A stretch of 14,657 nucleotides of DNA from Kytococcus schroeteri (GTDB lineage Bacteria > Actinomycetota > Actinomycetes > Actinomycetales > Dermatophilaceae). This document shows, one piece after another, positions 1-8,634 of this stretch; position 1 is the first letter of the stretch, and every line of letters begins with the position of its first letter. The stretch lies in NCBI RefSeq assembly GCF_002847825.1, contig NZ_PKIZ01000029.1, positions 1-14,657 on the forward strand, given 5' to 3'. The notes beneath the pieces are model-generated. The model saw only the letters and a program-made list of their open reading frames with translations. It was not told the origin of the DNA and ran no database searches. The position numbers were made by a program, and so were the translations under genes.

Positions 1-83
1 CCACTTCTACAATCACCACCGGGTCCACTCCGCGATCGGAGCCCCGCCAGTCAGCCGCCTCAACAACCTGGCTGGACATCACA
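1..83 (+). mobile_element. 3' end of an IS481-family insertion sequence (left copy, cut by window edge)
   Basis: Bases 4-83 are identical, in inverted orientation, to 14578-14657 at the other end of the window. The element ends in ...GACATCACA, a typical IS481-family terminus (TGT...ACA ends), and is followed directly by CCTAGG at 84-89, which fits the NCTAGN target preference known for IS481. Only the transposase 3' end and terminal repeat are present; the body of the element lies outside the window. The native sequence resumes inside a proV-like gene. Confidence 0.88.
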
Positions 84-88
84 CCTAG
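2..88 (+). CDS. IS481-family transposase, C-terminal fragment
   Basis: The frame starting at base 2 encodes 28 residues ending in HHT and then TAG. It contains YNHHRVHSAIG followed by PPVSRLNNLAG. This Y-N-H-x-R-x-H-x-A-x-G ... P-x-S-R-L-x-N-L pattern is the C-terminal end of the DDE integrase domain in IS481 transposases. The gene is truncated only because the window starts here. The stop codon TAG (86-88) is not part of the IS: it comes from the host target hexamer CCTAGG. The right-hand copy ends the same way, with TAG from GCTAGC. The frame is continuous with the downstream proV remnant apart from this single stop. Confidence 0.85.
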   Translation, partial: HFYNHHRVHSAIGAPPVSRLNNLAGHHT

Positions 89-89
89 G
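84..89. other. IS481-type target hexamer CCTAGG at the left IS junction
   Basis: This palindromic hexamer directly follows the IS terminus ACA. Known IS481 elements duplicate a 6-bp NCTAGN target, so a second copy is expected on the far side of the IS outside this window. It supplies the transposase stop codon TAG, and the codon after it is GTG (89-91), which begins the remaining proV frame. Confidence 0.75.
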
Positions 90-616
90 TGGACAGCACC
101 GCCCGTGTCATGGCCCGCCCGGCCGATGACTTCGTGGCCGGCTTCGTGGGGCGCGACCGCGGGTACCGCTCGCTGGCCTTCCACGACGGCGCGGTGCCCA
201 TGCAGACCGAGCGCACCGTGCGGCTGGGGGAGCCGCTGCCGCGCGACACCGAGTGGGTGCTGGCCGTGGACGACGCGCACCAGCCGCTCGGTTGGCTCCG
301 CACCGATGGGGGTGAGGTCGCCTCGCAGGAGGCGCTGCGCCTGGGCGGCACCCTGGCCCGCCGGGGCGGGTCGCTGCGCGAGAAGCTCGACGCGGCGCTC
401 TCCTCGCCCAGCCAACGCGGCGTGGTGGTGGACGACGACGGCCGGCTCGTGGGCACGGTGCGCCCGCACGACGTCCTCGACGTCATCACCGACACCGACC
501 GCAGCGACCCTACCTCGCAGCACGCCGAGGGCACGGACCCGGCCGGGCGCCCCGTGGAGACCGGCGGTGACGCGGGCAGCCCTGGTGACGCGTCCTCGCC
601 CGGGAGCACGTCGTGA
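89..616 (+). pseudogene. proV: Osmoprotectant ABC transporter ATP-binding protein, C-terminal CBS remnant (5' part lost at the IS junction)
   Basis: This is the C-terminal part of a ProV/OpuCA-type ATPase. The whole nucleotide-binding domain (Walker A, signature motif, Walker B) is missing because the IS element lies upstream. The remnant starts with the usual end of the ATPase core, ARVMARPADDFVAGFVGRDRG, here beginning around residue 5. It continues with a CBS-pair region ending in RGVVVDDDGRLVGTVRPHDV, then a disordered Gly/Ser/Asp/Pro tail. The frame opens at GTG 89, directly after the TAG at 86-88; this GTG is probably not a native start. The stop TGA (614-616) overlaps the GTG start of the next gene, so the operon was translationally coupled. 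Family members bind ATP and drive glycine betaine/choline uptake, and CBS domains there sense ionic strength; this fragment cannot hydrolyse ATP. The missing part may lie beyond the IS. Confidence 0.8.
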
Positions 617-1257
617 GCGAGATCGGGAACGTGCAGTGGGGCGAGCTGTGGCAGCTCACGGTGGCCCACGCCTGGCTGGCCGGGGCGCCGCTGGTCATCG
701 GCCTGGCGCTCGCGCTGCCGCTGGGGTGGGCCGCAGCGCGGGTGCCACGGCTGCACACGCTGCTGGTCTCCGGCAGCGCGCTGCTCTACACGCTGCCCTC
801 GCTCGCCCTGTTCATCCTGCTGCCGGGCCTCATCGGCACGCAGATCCTCGATCCACTCAACGTGCTGATCGCCATGACGCTCTACACGGTGGCGCTGCTG
901 GTGCGGAGCGTGGCCGACGGACTGGGCTCGGTGCCCGAGCACGTGCGGCAGGCGGCCACCGCCATGGGGCTGGGGCGCTGGCGCCGGCTGGTGGGTGTGG
1001 AGCTGCCGCTGGCCGTCCCCGTCATCGCCGCCGGGCTGCGCGTGGCCGCGGTGAGCAACGTGAGCATGGTGAGTGTCGCTGCGCTGGTGGGCATCCCGCA
1101 GCTGGGGTCGCTCTTCACGCGCGGCTTCAACCGTGACGACATGGGCATGATCGCCGTCGGGATGGGCGCTTGCATCCTGCTGGCGCTGCTCTTCGATGCG
1201 GTGATCGTGCTGGTGCGCCGGTGGCTCACCCCGTGGGAGCGGGAGGTGCGGGCATGA
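613..1257 (+). CDS. proW: Osmoprotectant ABC transporter permease (ProW/OpuCB type)
   Basis: This is a 214-residue inner-membrane permease with about five to six hydrophobic segments, of normal length for the short OpuCB-type subunits. The cytoplasmic coupling loop that contacts the ATPase is visible as AATAMGLGRWRRLVGVELP, an EAA-type motif around residue 115. The start is GTG 613, overlapping the TGA of the proV remnant, with GGGAG about seven bases upstream. The stop TGA overlaps the ATG of the second permease. It should form a heterodimer with that permease for uptake of glycine betaine, choline or similar solutes. Its ATPase partner is broken in this window, so function depends on whether ATPase activity comes from elsewhere. 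The family is clear; the exact substrate is inferred. Confidence 0.88.
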   Translation: MSEIGNVQWGELWQLTVAHAWLAGAPLVIGLALALPLGWAAARVPRLHTLLVSGSALLYTLPSLALFILLPGLIGTQILDPLNVLIAMTLYTVALLVRSVADGLGSVPEHVRQAATAMGLGRWRRLVGVELPLAVPVIAAGLRVAAVSNVSMVSVAALVGIPQLGSLFTRGFNRDDMGMIAVGMGACILLALLFDAVIVLVRRWLTPWEREVRA

Positions 1258-1946
1258 TCCTCACCGACATCTGGGCGTGGCTCACCGACCCGCTGAACTG
1301 GCAGGGCCCGGACGGCATCGGCATGCAGGTGGTGCGCCACCTGGCGTACTCCTTCGCCGCGCTGGCGATGGCGTGCGTGGTGGCCGTTCCGCTGGGGCTG
1401 TGGATCGGACACACGGGCAAGGGCTCGGTGGCCGTGGTGAACGCCGCCTCGGCGCTGCGTGCCATCCCGTCGCTGGGCCTGCTGCTGCTCGGCTGGCTGC
1501 TGCTCGCGCGGTGGCTGCCGGGCGACCTCGCCTTCGTGCTGCCCAGCCTCGTGGTGCTGGCCGTGCTCGCCGTGCCGCCGGTGCTGTCGGGGGTGTACTC
1601 CGGCATCGCCGAGGTGGACCCGGCCGCGCGCGACGCCGCCAAGGGCATGGGCATGACCAGCTGGCAGGTGCTGCGCCAGGTGGAGATCCCGGTGGCGATG
1701 CCGCTCATCCTCTCCGGGCTGCGCTCCGGGCTGCTGCAGATCATCGCCACCGCCACCATCGCGGCCTACGTGTCGCTGGGCGGGTTGGGGCGCTTCCTCA
1801 TCGACGGGCTGGCCTTCCGCGACTACGTGATGATGGCCGGCGGCGCCATCCTGGTGGCCGGGCTGGCGCTCGTCATGGAGCTGCTGTTCACCCTGCTCGA
1901 GCGGCTCGTGGTGAGCCCCGGCCTGCGGGAGAGGGAGGTCTCGTGA
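1254..1946 (+). CDS. proZ: Osmoprotectant ABC transporter permease, second subunit (ProZ/OpuCD type)
   Basis: This is a 230-residue integral membrane protein. I chose ATG 1254 because it overlaps the upstream TGA (ATGA) and is preceded by GGGAGG at a normal distance; the open frame also extends upstream, but that part is an out-of-frame shadow of proW. Hydrophobic stretches include AIPSLGLLLLGWLLLARWLP and a segment near the C-terminus. The EAA-type coupling loop reads AKGMGMTSWQVLRQVEIP at about residues 130-147. It is co-transcribed and translationally coupled with proW and proX. It probably pairs with ProW to form the channel. The protein appears intact, with no missing segment compared with the family. 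Confidence 0.88.
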   Translation: MILTDIWAWLTDPLNWQGPDGIGMQVVRHLAYSFAALAMACVVAVPLGLWIGHTGKGSVAVVNAASALRAIPSLGLLLLGWLLLARWLPGDLAFVLPSLVVLAVLAVPPVLSGVYSGIAEVDPAARDAAKGMGMTSWQVLRQVEIPVAMPLILSGLRSGLLQIIATATIAAYVSLGGLGRFLIDGLAFRDYVMMAGGAILVAGLALVMELLFTLLERLVVSPGLREREVS

Positions 1947-2851
1947 TGCGACGCATCAGTGCGATGGCCACCGTGCTGGCCGGAGCCCTGGCCCTGACGG
2001 CCTGCGGCGGCGATCCCACGAAGGACCCCGCCGTGCAGGAGGGGGGCGACGCCGGTGGCGGCACCGTGACCGTGGGCAGTGCCAACTTCACCGAGTCCAC
2101 GATCCTGGCCGAGGTGTACGCCCAGGCCCTCGAGGACGCCGGGGTGCCGGTGCAGAAGAAGCTCGAGATCGGCAGCCGGGAGACCTACTTGCCGGCGCTG
2201 CAGGACGGGTCGATCGACCTGGTGCCCGAGTACACCGGCACGCTGGCGGCCTACCTGGACGAGGAGCTGACCGCCACCGAGCCCGAGGAGGTCTACGCCT
2301 CGCTGCAGAAGAACCTGCCGAAGGGCGTGGTCGCGTTGGAGTACTCGCAGGCGGCCAACTCCGACAACGTGGTGGTGACGCGCGAGACCGCGCAGGAGCA
2401 CCACCTGGAGAAGATCTCCGACCTCGAACCGCTGGCCGGGCAGATGACCCTCGGCGGCCCGCCGGAGTGGCAGAAGAGGCCGCAGGGCGTGCCCGGGCTC
2501 GCGAAGACCTACGGGCTGCACTTCCAGACGTTCCGCGCCATGAACGCCGGTGGCAACGTCACGGCGCTGGCGCTCAAGTACGGGCAGCTCGACGCGGCCA
2601 ACATCTTCACCACGGATCCCGCCATCCCGGCCAACGACTTCGTGGTGCTCGAGGACGACAAGGGTCTGTTCAGCGCGCAGAACGTGGTGCCGGTGGTGTC
2701 CGAGCGTGCGGCCACGCCGAAGGTGCGCAAGGCACTGGATGCGGTGTCGGCGGCACTCACCGTGGACGACCTGGCTGCCATGAATGCTGCCGTGCTGGAT
2801 GGTGACTCACCCGAGGAGGTCGCCGACCGGTGGGTGGAGGAGGAGTTGTGA
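1946..2851 (+). CDS. proX: Glycine betaine/choline-type substrate-binding lipoprotein (OpuBC/OsmF family)
   Basis: This 301-residue binding protein is exported and lipid-anchored. The N-terminus has Arg residues, a hydrophobic core and a lipobox ALTAC with the modified Cys at residue 20. The mature part opens with a Gly/Asp-rich linker and then the family signature VGSANFTESTILAEVYAQ (residues 43-60). The EYTGT motif at 95-99 is also typical of OpuBC/OpuCC/OsmF proteins and lies near the ligand pocket. ATG 1946 shares one base with the proZ stop and has GGGAGG eight bases upstream; GTG 1943 is an alternative one codon earlier. It captures the osmoprotectant and delivers it to ProW/ProZ. Here it is last in the operon, after the permeases. 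I see no strong terminator after it. Confidence 0.88.
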   Translation: MRRISAMATVLAGALALTACGGDPTKDPAVQEGGDAGGGTVTVGSANFTESTILAEVYAQALEDAGVPVQKKLEIGSRETYLPALQDGSIDLVPEYTGTLAAYLDEELTATEPEEVYASLQKNLPKGVVALEYSQAANSDNVVVTRETAQEHHLEKISDLEPLAGQMTLGGPPEWQKRPQGVPGLAKTYGLHFQTFRAMNAGGNVTALALKYGQLDAANIFTTDPAIPANDFVVLEDDKGLFSAQNVVPVVSERAATPKVRKALDAVSAALTVDDLAAMNAAVLDGDSPEEVADRWVEEEL

Positions 2852-2948
2852 ACCGGACCCTGAGGTGGCGGCCCAGTGCCTCACCCACGGAGGGGCGGGC
2901 ACCCCGAGGATGATACAGGTGTTGCACTGATGGTGCCTATGTACTAGT

Positions 2949-4511
2949 ATGGGCGCAGTGGCTGGACAGGGGGTCCGGTCGGGGAGTTCGGGGGGTGCCG
3001 TGACCAGTCGTCTCGTGACCGCTGAGGGTGGGGTGACGTCTGCCCCAGTAGGGCCGGTCGATGTCGTGGCCGGCGCCTTCGCGGGCGCGGGTGCGTCGGT
3101 CGACCGGGTCATGGCGACGCTCGCTGCCCTGGAGCAGGCGGACTTTGGTGATCTCGTGTGGACCCGCGACGAGGCCACGGCCCTGGTGGACCTCGCGGCA
3201 GTGCTGAGCCATCGTGTGGCCCGCGTGCGGTCCCGGGTGCTCGCGGTGGTGGGCAGGGCGCGGGAGGAGGGGCGGTTGCACCACCTCGACGACGCCCAGC
3301 TGGCAGCCGGGGCGGGACGGATGGATGCCGCGGACGCCCGTCGTGACCGAGACCTGGCGGCAGTCTTGGGCAATGGTGTGCCGGGGCCGGAGGGACCCCG
3401 CGGGCAGGGCCGGGGAGAGCCCCCGACAGCGCCTCGGTTCCCGCGGCTCGCCGCCGCCTGTGATGCCGGACAGGTGGGCGAGCGGCAGGCGATGGTGGTC
3501 GTCTCCACCCTCGAGGGGCTGCCCGAGCACCTGACGGAGCACCAGCGCCAGCGGGCGGAGGAGGTTCTCGTCGAGTGGGCGGGACGTCTCGGTCCGAGCG
3601 CCCTGCGACGGCGCGCACGGCGCGTCCTCGCAGAGGTCGGAGTCGACGAGCCGGAGGTCGACGCCCACGAGAACGAGCAGGTCCGCAGCGAGGAGCAGGC
3701 GGCGTGGGAGAACGCGAGCCTCTGGATGCGCGACAACGGCGACGGCACCTGGGACGGCCACTTCAGGCTGCCGGACCTGCAGGCCCACATGTTGAGGAAG
3801 GTGCTCGACGCGCTGACCGCCCCGCGGCGGCGTACGCCGCCGGGGCAGGGAGCCGTCGACGGTGCTGCGGCGGAGCGGCCCTCCGCCACCGGTGACGCCC
3901 GGTACGACCGTGCGTGGTGGAACCAGCAGCGGGGGCGGGCTTTCGCTGAGCTGCTGGATCACCTGCCGGCAGATGGGCTGGGCGGAAAGGTCAACGCGGT
4001 CCTGCTCGTGCGCACGGACCTGGAGACCCTGCGCGGGGAGAGCGACCGAGCGGGTGTCACCGACACCGGGGCGGTGCTGTCGGCCGGGCAGGTTCGCCGA
4101 CTCGCCAGCGGGGCCGGCATCGTCCCGGTCGTGCTGGGTGGTGCATCCGTCCCGGTGGACCTGGGCCATCAGCGTCGGCTGTTCACCGAGAGCCAGCGCA
4201 CGGCCCTGGCTGCGGTCTACTCCCACTGTGCCGCGCAGGACTGCGATCGCCCGTTCAGCTGGTGCGAGATCCACCATGCGGATCCGTGGAGACCGGTCCG
4301 CGGGCCTGACGGCCGGGAGGTCCATCCCGGACGTGGGCGGACCGATCTCGGGAACGCCATCCCGCTGTGTGGGCAGCACCACCGGCAACTCGACGACCCA
4401 CGGCTCAGCCATGTGATCACCCGCACGACGGCGGGGCGCGCCACGGTGGAGTTCACCTGGCGTCGCTCCGGTGAACCCTGGAGCAGGCGGGTGGCGCCCG
4501 GTGTGTCGTGA
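2949..4511 (+). CDS. DUF222 / HNH endonuclease-domain protein (13E12 repeat type)
   Basis: This 520-residue protein belongs to the actinobacterial DUF222-HNH family, often present in many copies per genome. The N-terminal two thirds is the mainly helical DUF222 region ([33 protein letters not shown]). The C-terminus holds a complete HNH-like module: C427, C432 and C439, the H442-H443 pair in CEIHH, then [20 protein letters not shown]. The His and Cys residues expected for metal binding and catalysis are present. Its biological role is unknown; a nuclease linked to mobility or repair is only inferred. The start is uncertain: ATG 2949 has no Shine-Dalgarno, whereas in-frame GTG 3000 follows a G-rich stretch (2981-2995) and would give 503 residues. 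Transcription converges with the Fe-S gene on a hairpin. Confidence 0.85.
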   Translation: MGAVAGQGVRSGSSGGAVTSRLVTAEGGVTSAPVGPVDVVAGAFAGAGASVDRVMATLAALEQADFGDLVWTRDEATALVDLAAVLSHRVARVRSRVLAVVGRAREEGRLHHLDDAQLAAGAGRMDAADARRDRDLAAVLGNGVPGPEGPRGQGRGEPPTAPRFPRLAAACDAGQVGERQAMVVVSTLEGLPEHLTEHQRQRAEEVLVEWAGRLGPSALRRRARRVLAEVGVDEPEVDAHENEQVRSEEQAAWENASLWMRDNGDGTWDGHFRLPDLQAHMLRKVLDALTAPRRRTPPGQGAVDGAAAERPSATGDARYDRAWWNQQRGRAFAELLDHLPADGLGGKVNAVLLVRTDLETLRGESDRAGVTDTGAVLSAGQVRRLASGAGIVPVVLGGASVPVDLGHQRRLFTESQRTALAAVYSHCAAQDCDRPFSWCEIHHADPWRPVRGPDGREVHPGRGRTDLGNAIPLCGQHHRQLDDPRLSHVITRTTAGRATVEFTWRRSGEPWSRRVAPGVS

Positions 4512-4570
4512 CCTGCGAGAGGGCGCTCCGGCCGTTGCGCGCCCGGAGGGCCGGGGCGGCCCCCGGAACG

Positions 4571-4611
4571 CCGGGAGCCCGGCCCAGGCTGCGCCTGTAC
4601 CGGGCTCCCGG
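4571..4611. terminator. Bidirectional hairpin between the DUF222 gene and the Fe-S gene
   Basis: A perfect 12-bp stem (CCGGGAGCCCGG at 4571-4582 with CCGGGCTCCCGG at 4600-4611) encloses a 17-base loop. The loop itself contains CAGGC/GCCTG, which can extend the fold. It lies between two convergent genes and has no T-run, as is common in GC-rich actinobacteria. Confidence 0.75.
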
Positions 4612-4626
4612 AGGGGACGTCCGGGC

Positions 4627-7600
4627 TCAGCCCTTCCAGGCACCCAGCCGCAGCGCCGGCGAGCCGGACCCGATGCGGGGAGCCCGCTCGCCCACGTTCG
4701 GGACGGCCACCGGGCCGCGGTCGGCGGTGGGGCTGGGCTCCGAGACGGGCTGCGAGGAGTCGGCCACCGGGGTGGCCTGCTCCTCGGGCACCGGGGCCTC
4801 CTCCGCGGCGGGCTGGGCCGCCGGGGTCTCGACGACCTCCTGCGGCTCGCGGTCCTCGGCCGAGTCCGGCGTCTGGGCGGCGGCCGCGTCGTCGACGGCG
4901 GAACCACCCATCACGCCGGTCGAGCTGACCGTGGCCTCGCCCGCCCCGCCCTCGGCGGTGCGTCCCTCAGCCCAGCCGAACCGGGTGGTCGACTCCGACC
5001 CGATGCGGGAACCCGCGTGCGCTCCCGGCGCGGTGGCCGGCTGACCACCCTGCGGGCGCTCCGGGGTCTCCGTGGCGGGAGTGGCCGCGGAAGCCGCATC
5101 GGTGTCCACCACCGGCTGTTCCTCACGGGCCGGCGTGGGCTCGGTGCCCGCGGTCCCGGCGGCGGCCGGCTGCTCGGAGGCAGCGGTCCCACCCGTCGTG
5201 GCGGGGGACCCCGGAGCGGCCCACCCCATGCGCAGCGCGGCATCGCCACCGATGCGCTGACCGGTGAATGCGGCCGGGGCCGTACCCGACCCGGCGGGGA
5301 AACCCGCCGCGGGCGCGGCAGTCTGCGGGCGCTGCTGGGCCGTCTCGGCCGGAGCCGTGGTCGTGCCCTCGCCCGCCGGAGCGGACTCCTGGACGGTGCC
5401 CTCGGCCGGGGTGGCCGGAGCTGCCGCCTGCGTGGCCTCGGTGCCGGCCTTCGCGCCGGTCTCCACCGGAGCGGCCTGAGCGTCCTCCGGCGTCTGGGCC
5501 CGGCCTGCCACGGGGGTGGTGCCCTCTGCGCCGGTGCCGGCCCAGCCGAGGCGCAGCGCCGCATCGGCCCCGATGCGCTGGCCCGCGAACGCGGCCGGAG
5601 CCACACCGCTGGCCGAGCCACCGGTGGCCGGGGTGCTCGTCGCCGGAGCGGCCGGGGCGGTCTCGGCGGGGGCGCCGCCGTCCGCCGCCGGGGCGGGCTG
5701 CTCGGACGGGGCCTCGTCCGCCACCGGGGCCTGCGCGGCCTCGTCGGCGCCCTGGGCGGGTGCCGCCGGGGCAGCGGTCCCGACCGCCGGGGCGTCGCCA
5801 CCGGCCCAGCCGAGCCGCAGCGCCGCACCGGCCCCGATGCGCTGGCCCGCGAACGCGGCCGGAGCCACACCTGCGCCGGCGGCGACGGCGGCGCCTGTGC
5901 CGCCCGCATCCACCTGGCCGGCCTCCGACTGCTCGGTCGTCGGGCCCGTGGCGCCGTCCTGGTCCACCGTGGCCTCGGCCTCGGGAACGGCGTCCTCCTC
6001 GTCCACGCGGGTGCCGGTGGGCCCCTCGGTGTCGTCACCGTCAGAGGTGCGGGCCTCATCGGACGTGGCGGCGCCCTCGCCAGCCGCCGCGGCAGCGCCG
6101 GCAGCCGCAGCGCCGGCCTGTCCCGGGCCCGAGAGGTCGCCCGGCAGGGTGATGCGCTGGGTCGCGGCGGCCGCCACGTCCTCGTCCGCGGTGCCCTCAC
6201 GCGTCTCGCCCGGGGTGGCGACGGCGCCACCGTCGGCAGCCTGCCCACGGCGCACGCCCGCAAGCAGCATCTGCGCCACGTCCACGACCTCGACGTCCTT
6301 GCCGCGGCCCTCCTCCTGGGCGGCGGTCAGGCCGTCGGACATCATCACGCGGCAGAACGGGCAGCCGATGGCGATGCGCTCGGCACCGGTGGCGATGGCC
6401 TCCTCCGTGCGGTTCACGTTGATGCGCGACCCGAGCTTCTCCTCCATCCACATGCGAGCACCGCCGGCGCCACAGCAGAAGGACTTCTCCTTCGAACGCT
6501 CCATCTCGCGGTACTCCACGCCCGGCAGCGTCGCGATGAGCTCGCGCGGCGCCTCGTACACCTGGTTGTGACGCCCCAGGTAGCAGGGGTCGTGGTAGGT
6601 CACCGACGGCGCGCTCGAGGCCACCTTGGACGGCTCGGCCACCTCGGAGGCGGCCACCGGCTGCAGGCGCTTCTCGCGCACCAGGCGGTTGAGCAGCTGG
6701 GTGTGGTGCACCACCTCGTACTTCCCGCCGTTCTGCGGGTACTCGTTCTTGATCGTGTTGAAGCAGTGCGCACAGGTGACCACGATCTTGGTGGCGCCCA
6801 CCTCGTTGAGCATCTCCACGTTCTGCTGCGCCAGCATCTGGTAGAGCACCTCGTTGCCCGCGCGGCGGGCGGAGTCACCGGTGCACGCCTCGCCGTCACC
6901 CAGCACGGCGAAGTCCACGCCGGCGATGTTCAGCAGCTCGGCCACGGCCTGGGTGGTCTTCTTGGCGCGGTCCTCGAAGGCGCCGGCGCAGCCCACCCAG
7001 AACAGGTACTCCACCTCGGAGAGGGACTCCACGTCCGCCCCCACCTGCTTGACCTCGAAGTCCAGGTCCTTGGCCCAGTCCATGCGGGTGGAGTTGGCCA
7101 TGCCCCAGGGGTTCTGCTTGCTCTCCAGGTTCTTGAACAGCCCGCCCAGCTCGCTCGGGAAGGCCGACTCGATGAGCACCTGGTTGCGGCGCATGTCCAC
7201 GATGGCGTCCACGTGCTCGATGTCCACCGGGCACTGCTCCACGCAGGCACCGCAGCTGGTGCAGCTCCACAGCACGTCGGGGTCGATGACGGCGCCGCCG
7301 GTCGGGCGCGTCGGGTCGCCCTCGGTGGGGCCGACGAGCTGGCGGATGTCGAAGTCCTCCGGCGTGCCCGTCATCGGGGTGGCGCCGGAGCCGTCGGCCC
7401 CCTCGCCCGTGCCGGCCGGCTGGGTGGCGGTCTGCCACGGCGCCTGCGCGTACGCGGCGTCGCGCAGGTTCATCACCAGCATCTTGGGGCTCAGCGGCTT
7501 GTCGGTGTTCCACGCAGGGCACTGCTCCTGGCAGCGGCCGCACTCGGTGCACGTGGTGAAGTCCAGCAGGCCCTTCCACGTGAAGTCCTCGATGCGGCCC

Positions 7601-8532
7601 ACGCCCAGGCTCGGCTCGGCGGCGCCCTCGGTGCCGTCCTCCTCCTCGTCGGCGTAGAGCTCCTCCAGCTGCTCCATGTCCGTGAGCGGCTTGCCCTTGA
7701 CCATCATCGGCTGCAGCTCGCCCAACGACGTGCGGCCGTCGGCGTGGCGCTTGAACCAGATGTTGAAGAAGGCCAGGAAACGGTGCCAGGCCACACCCAT
7801 GGTGGGCTGCAGGCCGATGGTGATCATCCACGCCATCGAGACGAGGATCTTCAGCAACGCGACGGCGATGATCGCCCCGGCCAGCGTGGCGGCCGAGAGG
7901 CCGGTGAGGGCCTGCCCCATCCACGCGGTGAGCGGGAAGTGCAGGGCGCTGGCGTGGTGCTCCCCGTCGACCCTGCCGAGCGCGAACTCCAGGGCGCGCA
8001 GGGCGAGGATGCACAGCACCACCGCGAGGATGGTGAACTCCACGCAGTACGCCTGCCAGAAGGTCGAGCCCCAGAAGCGGCTGCGGCGCTCGTTGCCCTT
8101 CTCGCGCGCGGCCACGGACGGCTTGGTCCGCTGGCGCAGCCAGATCAGGTAGACGATGCCGAACAGGCCGGTCCACGCGAAGAACTCGGTGAGCCACTCG
8201 AACGGCGGGAAGTGCCCGATGAGGGGCAGGGCGAACCGCGCGTCGAAGAGCTGCCCGTAGGCGTTCACCAAGGTCAGGAACAGCATCCCGAAGCTGATCA
8301 TCGTGAACCAGTGCGCCACGGCGACCCACTTCTTGCGGAGCATCCGCGGGTGGGCGAAGACCTCGTAGAGCATGGTCTTGGTGCGCTGGGCCGGGTCGTC
8401 GAAGCGTCCGACGGCCGCTCGGCCCTGCCGGACGACGGCCACGATGCGCATGACGGCGCGCACCAGGAGGGCCACGCCGACGGCCGTGACGGCCAGTCCG
8501 AGGACGATCGCGAGGAGCTGCAGGGGAGGCAT
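4627..8532 (-). CDS. Membrane-bound Fe-S oxidoreductase (HdrD/GlpC-like, Rv0338c type) with repeat-bearing C-terminal extension
   Basis: This is a 1301-residue protein. Residues 1-245 contain about five membrane helices (near 4-34, 72-95, 115-133, 162-185 and 208-242), resembling the membrane anchor of nitrate reductase gamma/HdrE proteins. Two 4Fe-4S ferredoxin motifs follow: C328/C331/C334/C338 and C424/C427/C430/C434. Two CCG-type cysteine domains follow, with C515, C550 and CAHC (587-590), then C650, CCG (686-688) and CPFC (724-727). The core therefore looks complete and should carry electrons between a membrane pool and an unknown partner; the substrate is not known. After about residue 750 the protein becomes Ala/Pro/Glu/Gly-rich and contains five RIG...LRLGWA repeats. 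The start lacks a Shine-Dalgarno, and a TAGACT box six bases upstream suggests a leaderless message. It is divergent from cysK. Confidence 0.85.
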   Translation of the reverse strand: MPPLQLLAIVLGLAVTAVGVALLVRAVMRIVAVVRQGRAAVGRFDDPAQRTKTMLYEVFAHPRMLRKKWVAVAHWFTMISFGMLFLTLVNAYGQLFDARFALPLIGHFPPFEWLTEFFAWTGLFGIVYLIWLRQRTKPSVAAREKGNERRSRFWGSTFWQAYCVEFTILAVVLCILALRALEFALGRVDGEHHASALHFPLTAWMGQALTGLSAATLAGAIIAVALLKILVSMAWMITIGLQPTMGVAWHRFLAFFNIWFKRHADGRTSLGELQPMMVKGKPLTDMEQLEELYADEEEDGTEGAAEPSLGVGRIEDFTWKGLLDFTTCTECGRCQEQCPAWNTDKPLSPKMLVMNLRDAAYAQAPWQTATQPAGTGEGADGSGATPMTGTPEDFDIRQLVGPTEGDPTRPTGGAVIDPDVLWSCTSCGACVEQCPVDIEHVDAIVDMRRNQVLIESAFPSELGGLFKNLESKQNPWGMANSTRMDWAKDLDFEVKQVGADVESLSEVEYLFWVGCAGAFEDRAKKTTQAVAELLNIAGVDFAVLGDGEACTGDSARRAGNEVLYQMLAQQNVEMLNEVGATKIVVTCAHCFNTIKNEYPQNGGKYEVVHHTQLLNRLVREKRLQPVAASEVAEPSKVASSAPSVTYHDPCYLGRHNQVYEAPRELIATLPGVEYREMERSKEKSFCCGAGGARMWMEEKLGSRINVNRTEEAIATGAERIAIGCPFCRVMMSDGLTAAQEEGRGKDVEVVDVAQMLLAGVRRGQAADGGAVATPGETREGTADEDVAAAATQRITLPGDLSGPGQAGAAAAGAAAAAGEGAATSDEARTSDGDDTEGPTGTRVDEEDAVPEAEATVDQDGATGPTTEQSEAGQVDAGGTGAAVAAGAGVAPAAFAGQRIGAGAALRLGWAGGDAPAVGTAAPAAPAQGADEAAQAPVADEAPSEQPAPAADGGAPAETAPAAPATSTPATGGSASGVAPAAFAGQRIGADAALRLGWAGTGAEGTTPVAGRAQTPEDAQAAPVETGAKAGTEATQAAAPATPAEGTVQESAPAGEGTTTAPAETAQQRPQTAAPAAGFPAGSGTAPAAFTGQRIGGDAALRMGWAAPGSPATTGGTAASEQPAAAGTAGTEPTPAREEQPVVDTDAASAATPATETPERPQGGQPATAPGAHAGSRIGSESTTRFGWAEGRTAEGGAGEATVSSTGVMGGSAVDDAAAAQTPDSAEDREPQEVVETPAAQPAAEEAPVPEEQATPVADSSQPVSEPSPTADRGPVAVPNVGERAPRIGSGSPALRLGAWKG
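4629..5876 (-). repeat. Five copies of an [20 protein letters not shown] repeat in the Fe-S protein tail
   Basis: The copies start near residues 888, 976, 1082, 1166 and 1281. The first reads [20 protein letters not shown], the third keeps [13 protein letters not shown], the fourth [15 protein letters not shown], and the last, at the very C-terminus, [16 protein letters not shown]. Linkers of roughly 60-85 residues rich in Ala, Pro, Glu and Thr separate them. Copies one and two are nearly identical at DNA level (5801-5871 and 5537-5607, two differences in 71 bases), which suggests recent duplication or gene conversion; the other copies have diverged. Confidence 0.85.
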
Positions 8533-8538
8533 GGCGCG

Positions 8539-8544
8539 AGTCTA
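8539..8544 (-). promoter_or_regulatory. Candidate -10 box (TAGACT) for a leaderless Fe-S gene transcript
   Basis: On the reverse strand TAGACT fits the actinobacterial TAnnnT -10 pattern and ends six bases before the ATG at 8532. Transcription would start at or next to the A of the start codon. No ribosome-binding sequence precedes the ATG, and no good -35 is visible. Confidence 0.4.
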
Positions 8545-8634
8545 CGAACAGGCCCCCGAGCCGGCTTGGTGTGGTGTGCCTCACTGCGTCCGCGCATCCG
8601 GAAGGATGTAAGCCGGTGTGATGTTCACAGAAAC

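Noticed and set aside
2852..2948. Terminator after proX or promoter before the DUF222 gene
   Set aside because: Only weak 4-5 bp inverted repeats are present. TTGCAC (2922-2927) and TAGTAT (2945-2950) are spaced by 17 bases but match the consensus poorly, so I do not call either.
2937..4907. 656-codon reverse-strand open frame opposite the DUF222 gene
   Set aside because: Composition is Pro/Arg/His-rich without motifs, and the opposite strand encodes a recognisable HNH protein.
4629..5876. Spaced repeats that might suggest a CRISPR array or VNTR
   Set aside because: Copies are unequal in spacing and in sequence, and they stay in frame within one coding sequence. They encode a protein motif and are not a CRISPR array.
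4471..8634. Very long open frame on the forward strand running through the Fe-S gene and into cysK
   Set aside because: It is antisense to a protein with clear Cys motifs. Its predicted sequence is Arg/Gly/His/Leu-rich without domains, as expected for the complementary frame of GC-rich genes. Only the part from 8635 (cysK) is real.
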